This document shows, piece after piece, positions 60,260-64,000 of a stretch of DNA of 64,000 bases (its first letter is position 1; every line of letters starts with the position of its first letter). The stretch covers positions 62,001-126,000 of the forward strand of contig JBBAAR010000003.1 in assembly GCA_041658185.1 (NCBI GenBank). The letters run 5' to 3'. A program made the translations under genes and the position numbers. The notes beneath the pieces are model-generated. The model saw only the letters and a list, made by a program, of their open reading frames with translations. It ran no database searches and was not told the origin of the DNA. Source of the DNA: UBA8919 sp041658185. GTDB taxonomy: Bacteria > Elusimicrobiota > UBA8919.

Positions 60260-61156
60260 TTATTTTAACATCTTTTTTACCGTGTTGTAAATTCTTTTTG
60301 CATCGGGTGCGGCATTTTGCAGTGGTTCGCACAGACATTTAGTTTTGTCAAGCAATCCCAGTGCCTTTACCCTGTGTCCCGTTACATAGTTTAATTGATA
60401 TGCTATTGACTGCGAAGCCCCGGCGATTTCATGTCCTGAGTCAACAACCAGTCCGAGTTTTGTCCGGTTCAAAGGTTTGGCAATCCGCTCAGTAATTTCA
60501 AACGGTTTCAGCCACATCAGATGTATTACGTTGCATTTTAGTCCGTCGTCTTCCAGCATTTTTGCAGCTTTCACAGTTTCAAATCTTGTAGAAGATATTG
60601 CATAAAGAGTTATGGCGGCATCTTTTTTTACCGTATCATATAGTTCCTCTGCGTTTTGATAACTTACTCTGTGTTCGCTGCAAATAAACGGGTCATCGTG
60701 TTTCATAAAATCTTCCCATGCGATTTTATATTCTTCCGGAGTCATCGGTGAACAAACACGAAAACCCGGAAAATGCATAAAAATACTGTGCAGAACTCCG
60801 GAATGAACCGGCCCGAAATTTTCCGCCGCTATTGCTCTAACGAAAACCGGTGCGCTTTTGCCGTGCAGTTCTTTTGTTTTTGCAGCAAAAAAAATAAGAG
60901 GACTTCCGTTAAGTATAAGAAAATCCTGAAATCTAATTACAAATATAGGGCGTCTTCCGACCAGTGCTGCTCCTACCGCAATACCTGCGCCTGCAACATC
61001 GGTCATCGGGAGATCAATGATTCCCTTACAGTCGGGAACGGTGTTATTAACCCATCCGACGGCGGTTATTGATTCTCCGAGCAGCATACCGTTGTTTTCC
61101 GTCAGGTGTTTTCTTGTTATTTCTTTAATAGTTTCCGCAACAGTTTTTTGTCCCAT
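60260..61156 (-). CDS. ThDP-dependent E1 beta subunit (pyruvate dehydrogenase E1-beta/transketolase C-terminal type)
   Basis: A 298-residue protein with the pyrimidine-binding domain and a transketolase-type C-terminal domain: GESITAVGW, LPMTDVAGAGIAVGAAL (with the conserved beta-subunit Asp and Ala-Gly), RFQDFL, SPMTPEEYKIAWEDF, and LVVDSGHEIAGASQSIAYQL. It pairs with the alpha gene directly upstream, which it overlaps by 40 bp. No E2/E3 genes for a 2-oxoacid dehydrogenase complex are nearby, so a stand-alone carbon-carbon bond role is suggested, such as two-carbon transfer to a keto-sugar. Confidence 0.82.
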   Translation of the reverse strand: MGQKTVAETIKEITRKHLTENNGMLLGESITAVGWVNNTVPDCKGIIDLPMTDVAGAGIAVGAALVGRRPIFVIRFQDFLILNGSPLIFFAAKTKELHGKSAPVFVRAIAAENFGPVHSGVLHSIFMHFPGFRVCSPMTPEEYKIAWEDFMKHDDPFICSEHRVSYQNAEELYDTVKKDAAITLYAISSTRFETVKAAKMLEDDGLKCNVIHLMWLKPFEITERIAKPLNRTKLGLVVDSGHEIAGASQSIAYQLNYVTGHRVKALGLLDKTKCLCEPLQNAAPDAKRIYNTVKKMLK

Positions 61157-62046
61157 AATTTTTCCATTGATGTTTTTGTTTCGTTTTCGGTTTTTTCAGC
61201 CCGGTTTGAAAGCCCAAGATCTTTCAGGTCGTCTTTTACAATTTGAAACCTGTCCCAGTCCGGCGGCCCGTCGGTGCCTATACTGTTATGCCAGTATTTT
61301 CTGCAGGTGTAGATGTTTATAAAAGCGGGAAGATTGTTTTTTAATTCTTGTGTTTTTTTGTAAACCGTCCAAGGGTCGTCGGTAATATCAATCCCCGGCA
61401 TTCCTAATGCCTTCGCCACTTCGGTTATGCTCCATGACCTTCTTACTTCAACAGTGGTAAGAATGGATAAATTATTGTCCTCGCAAACGAACAATACCGG
61501 CAGTTTATGTGTTACCGCAAATCCCATCGCGGCAAAAACATAATCTTCTTCTGCCGCTCCGTCCCCGAAAAAACACACGACCGGTTTTCCGTTTCCGAGC
61601 GCCGCGCCTACACCTAACGGAACATTTTCTCCTATCAGTCCGTGATGCCCGTACATTTCAATATTATTTTGATGGCACTGAATACAGTTTGAACCTGCCC
61701 TGCCCCTGCTTGTCCCCGTCGTCAAACCCAGCAATTCATCCCGGAGTTTTAACGGGTCGCCTCCGAACGAAAGATAAGCCGCATGACATCTGTGTTGTGC
61801 GAAAATCGTAAAATCGGATAATAAAAGCGACATTGATGCCGGAATGGATTCCTGTCCCGACGAGAGATATAAAAATTTATTTAGGAATTTTTCTTTTACC
61901 GCTGAGATTGCTCCCGACTCAAAATATTTTACCCGGCACATCCGGCGAAAAATTTCAATTATTATATCTTTTTTGAGAGATTGTGCGATATTTAGAATTA
62001 TACCGAAAGTAGATGACCTCATAAATAATTCTGTTAACTCCGTCAA
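61117..62046 (-). CDS. ThDP-dependent E1 alpha subunit (pyruvate dehydrogenase E1-alpha-like)
   Basis: A 309-residue protein with the ThDP/Mg-binding signature GDGAAEEDYVFAAMGFAVTH (161-180) ending in CEDNNLSI, the G-D-G-x(~26)-N-N form of E1 alpha subunits. LSSGQESIPASMSLLL and QHRCHAAYLSFGGDP near the N-terminus also match. It has only a short N-terminal segment and lacks the phosphorylation-loop features of mitochondrial E1. It starts 4 bp inside the GMD-like dehydratase gene. With the beta subunit it forms the catalytic unit, possibly adding an acetyl or aldehyde group to a nucleotide sugar (inference). Confidence 0.83.
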   Translation of the reverse strand: MTELTELFMRSSTFGIILNIAQSLKKDIIIEIFRRMCRVKYFESGAISAVKEKFLNKFLYLSSGQESIPASMSLLLSDFTIFAQHRCHAAYLSFGGDPLKLRDELLGLTTGTSRGRAGSNCIQCHQNNIEMYGHHGLIGENVPLGVGAALGNGKPVVCFFGDGAAEEDYVFAAMGFAVTHKLPVLFVCEDNNLSILTTVEVRRSWSITEVAKALGMPGIDITDDPWTVYKKTQELKNNLPAFINIYTCRKYWHNSIGTDGPPDWDRFQIVKDDLKDLGLSNRAEKTENETKTSMEKLWDKKLLRKLLKK

Positions 62047-63032
62047 CTTCGTTGATTTTTTACTTCTTTTCTGCAGTAATCAAGCAGAAGTTTAACGCTT
62101 TCCTTGAAACTGTATTTCGGATGCCAGCCGGTTTGTTTTGTGAATTTTGATACGTCCGGTATTTGCAGTGTTACATCAGACGGTCTAAATAATTTTGGAT
62201 CCGGTTTTGAAGGTATTTTACAAATTGAGAGTTTTTTTAATTCTTCAAGAAACTCGCCGACTTTTATGATAGTGGATCCGCCGATATTGTATGCTTCTCC
62301 GAACTCACACTTTTTTGTTGCAATCCAGTATGATTCCATCGCATCGCGGACATCTATAATTGTCCTTACGGAATCAAGATTTCCATGCAAAAGTTCTTTT
62401 TGAAGTCCGGCTTCTATTCTTGCTACCTGCATTGAAAAAGCAGTAGCAAACAAATCGGTTCTCCTTGGGTTTAAGTATGCAAACATTCTTGTACGTATGA
62501 TTTTCATTTTGTAATTTCTGAAATAAGTATAGCCCAGCAAATCCTGTGTAACTTTTGAAACGGCATATGGACTTGACGGGTTGAGAGGACAGTCCTCTTT
62601 AATAGGTACATTTTTCGGGTCAACCTGTCCATAAACCTCGGAGGTGCTGCACAGTTGAATTATAGGGTCTATCCCGACTATTCTTACCGCTTCAAAAAGG
62701 TTTGCGGTGCCGGCGATGTTGTTATTGAGAACTGAAAGCGGTGTAATAAACGATGCCCTGACATTTGCGTAGGATGCAAGATGGAAAATTGTATCCGGTT
62801 TGATTTTTTTTAATGTTAGAATCACGGAACTTAAATCGGTCAGGTCGCATTCATGCAGAGTAATTTTGTTTATTGAATTGTCCAGATTTTTATTTGACGA
62901 TGTGCTGTGCCATCTTGAAATACCGTGAAGTTCAACCGCCGGATGATTTTCAACAATATAATCCGCAAGATAACTTCCGCCTGACCCGGCTATCCCCGTG
63001 ATAAGTGTTTTTTTAATAGTTCTTTTTTTCAT
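62043..63032 (-). CDS. NDP-sugar 4,6-dehydratase / reductase, GDP-mannose-4,6-dehydratase-like
   Basis: A 329-residue extended SDR: LITGIAGSGGSYLADYIVE for NAD(P), HLASYANVRASFITP, the catalytic STSEVYGQ, SPYAVSKVTQDLLGYTYF and RMFAYLNPRRTDLFAT. The sequence fits the GDP-mannose 4,6-dehydratase/RMD branch, with Tyr and Lys intact. It would make a 4-keto-6-deoxy intermediate, or reduce one, and so provide the keto-sugar for the ThDP enzyme encoded next. It overlaps both neighbours by 4 bp. Confidence 0.85.
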   Translation of the reverse strand: MKKRTIKKTLITGIAGSGGSYLADYIVENHPAVELHGISRWHSTSSNKNLDNSINKITLHECDLTDLSSVILTLKKIKPDTIFHLASYANVRASFITPLSVLNNNIAGTANLFEAVRIVGIDPIIQLCSTSEVYGQVDPKNVPIKEDCPLNPSSPYAVSKVTQDLLGYTYFRNYKMKIIRTRMFAYLNPRRTDLFATAFSMQVARIEAGLQKELLHGNLDSVRTIIDVRDAMESYWIATKKCEFGEAYNIGGSTIIKVGEFLEELKKLSICKIPSKPDPKLFRPSDVTLQIPDVSKFTKQTGWHPKYSFKESVKLLLDYCRKEVKNQRS

Positions 63033-63970
63033 AAGATATTACCATACTTATTATTATTTATTATTTTATAGCCCTTCATAAGTTCTCTTATGCCCGTATC
63101 AAGTGAAATTTTTGGTTTGAATCCGGTTTTTTCTATTTTTTCGTTTGAGACGATATAATCCCTTTTGTCGGTATCTTCGCCGACGGGCGCTTCTAAATAA
63201 ACAAAATCGGGAAGATGTTTTTTTATTTTTTCACAAAGTTCAAGTTTTGAAAGATTTGCATCCGACAGTCCGACGTTATACGGCTCGTCTTTCATTTTTT
63301 CAAAATTTTCAATTGCGTGGACGAATGCCCGCACAACATCCCTTATATGAATAAAATTTCTTTTGAAATGCCCCTCAAATAAAACGATAAATCTGTCGTT
63401 AACCGCACGGTAGACAAAATCATTTACCATCAAATCCAGACGCATTCTCGGCGACATTCCGAACACAGTTGCCAAACGAAAACTTATAGAGTTGCCTCGT
63501 TCCAAAACAATTTTTTCCGCCGCCATTTTTGTTATTCCGTAAAGTGATATCGGGTTAATCGGCGTTTTTTCCGTGCAGAATTTGTCTTTTTGCCCGATAC
63601 CGTATCCGCTGTTTGTAGTCGGGATTATTATTTTTTGATTTTTGCTTGTATTGTCCGCTATAATTTTTACGGCATCCGTGTTTATAGTTTTTGCCCCTAT
63701 TTTGTCGTTATTGCACAGCGTCGCGCCGACAAGTGCTGCCAGCGGTATAATTATATCCACAGTTTTCAAAAGCGACTTGATAAGTAATTCATTTCTGACA
63801 TCACCCCGTACAATTTCAAAATTGTCATCTGAACAAACATCTGCCAATGAATTTTGGCGATACATAAAATTATCAATAACTGTTACTTTGTTGCCGAGTG
63901 CCAATAGTTTCGGAACCAAAACAGAACCGATATAACCCGCCCCGCCTGTTACAAGGATCTTATATTTCAT
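63029..63970 (-). CDS. NAD-dependent epimerase/dehydratase
   Basis: A 313-residue extended SDR with ILVTGGAGYIGSVLVPKL, PLAALVGATLC, PTTNSGYGIGQ and the catalytic Tyr-Lys in SLYGITKMAAEK; RNFIHIRDVVRAF and GFKPKISLDTGI complete the family pattern. The active site is intact. The substrate may be a UDP- or GDP-sugar. A good Shine-Dalgarno (GAGG) precedes the ATG, which overlaps the end of a possible upstream gene. It begins the cassette visible in this window. Confidence 0.85.
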   Translation of the reverse strand: MKYKILVTGGAGYIGSVLVPKLLALGNKVTVIDNFMYRQNSLADVCSDDNFEIVRGDVRNELLIKSLLKTVDIIIPLAALVGATLCNNDKIGAKTINTDAVKIIADNTSKNQKIIIPTTNSGYGIGQKDKFCTEKTPINPISLYGITKMAAEKIVLERGNSISFRLATVFGMSPRMRLDLMVNDFVYRAVNDRFIVLFEGHFKRNFIHIRDVVRAFVHAIENFEKMKDEPYNVGLSDANLSKLELCEKIKKHLPDFVYLEAPVGEDTDKRDYIVSNEKIEKTGFKPKISLDTGIRELMKGYKIINNNKYGNIL

Positions 63971-64000
63971 AATTTTCCTCTATATATTCTTCAACGTTTT
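63960..64000 (-). CDS. Possible C-terminal end of an upstream gene, cut by window edge
   Basis: A frame entering from the window edge reads NVEEYIEENYEI and stops at TAA within the first codons of the epimerase gene. The acidic composition and the overlap typical of this operon suggest real coding sequence, but twelve codons are too few to identify it. Confidence 0.3.
   Translation of the reverse strand, partial: NVEEYIEENYEI

Noticed and set aside
60231..60338. N-terminal extension of the DJ-1/PfpI protein
   Set aside because: The extension overlaps the preceding gene and is Lys/Arg/Cys-rich without family similarity; the ATG at 60230 has a strong ribosome-binding site and matches the family N-terminus.
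1..64000. tRNA/rRNA genes, CRISPR arrays, transposases, phage genes
   Set aside because: None seen on either strand: no cloverleaf or CCA ends, no regularly spaced repeats, no recombinase or transposase motifs.

Overview
The window is AT-rich bacterial DNA in which every credible gene lies on the minus strand. It is almost entirely one long surface-glycan biosynthesis locus, packed head to tail with 1-4 bp ATGA/TAATG/TGATG overlaps. Transcription runs from high to low coordinates. Only the first ~500 bases belong to something else: a housekeeping isocitrate dehydrogenase with its own promoter, separated from the glycan locus by a weak terminator-like hairpin. Shine-Dalgarno sites are present but used sparingly. 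The gene mix (many B12-binding-type radical SAM proteins, membrane GT-C glycosyltransferases, two AsnB-type amidotransferases, short repeats inside genes) resembles genomes of uncultured candidate phyla of the Omnitrophota/Elusimicrobiota kind. That placement is an impression, not a proof.

Layout in transcription order. (1) 63970-53260: nucleotide-sugar cassette with an epimerase, a GMD-like dehydratase, a two-subunit ThDP enzyme (E1 alpha/beta), a DJ-1/PfpI protein, a GDP-fucose-synthase homologue with altered active site fused to a cupin, a UxaA-type dehydratase, a HAD phosphatase, two divergent epimerase paralogues and a Nudix hydrolase. (2) 53266-37849: radical SAM region with five B12-binding-type radical SAM proteins, a HemN homologue, an SDR, a MurJ-like flippase, glycosyltransferases, a 36-residue remnant of another radical SAM gene and a sugar-methyltransferase-like protein. 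(3) 37729-29102: a methyltransferase and a GT-C protein, then a CDP-sugar module with its own strong promoter (rfbF, rfbG, reductase, YerE-like ThDP enzyme, rfbH), predicted to make a CDP-yersiniose-type branched sugar. (4) 29025-16088: two asparagine-synthetase-like amidotransferases, a DegT-GT2 fusion with His in place of the PLP lysine, an epimerase, GT2 and GT-C enzymes, and a WbpB/WbpD-like pair. (5) 16095-672: methyltransferase, one more B12-type and one SPASM-type radical SAM protein, further GT2/GT4/GT-C enzymes, a TPR protein, a WecA/MraY-like initiating phosphotransferase and a flavoprotein.

How they may work together (inference): the WecA/MraY-like enzyme starts glycans on a polyprenyl carrier. 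GT2 enzymes of the DPM type charge lipid carriers, six GT-C proteins use these on the outer face, and GT4 enzymes extend chains inside. The MurJ-like protein flips the product. The ThDP, radical SAM, Fe-S/PLP and divergent epimerase enzymes would supply unusual branched or deoxy sugars. G8 tracts in two genes and 7-8 bp tandem repeats in two others could make the glycan phase-variable.

No tRNA, rRNA, CRISPR array, insertion sequence or plus-strand gene was seen. No gap without a gene exceeds 300 bases.
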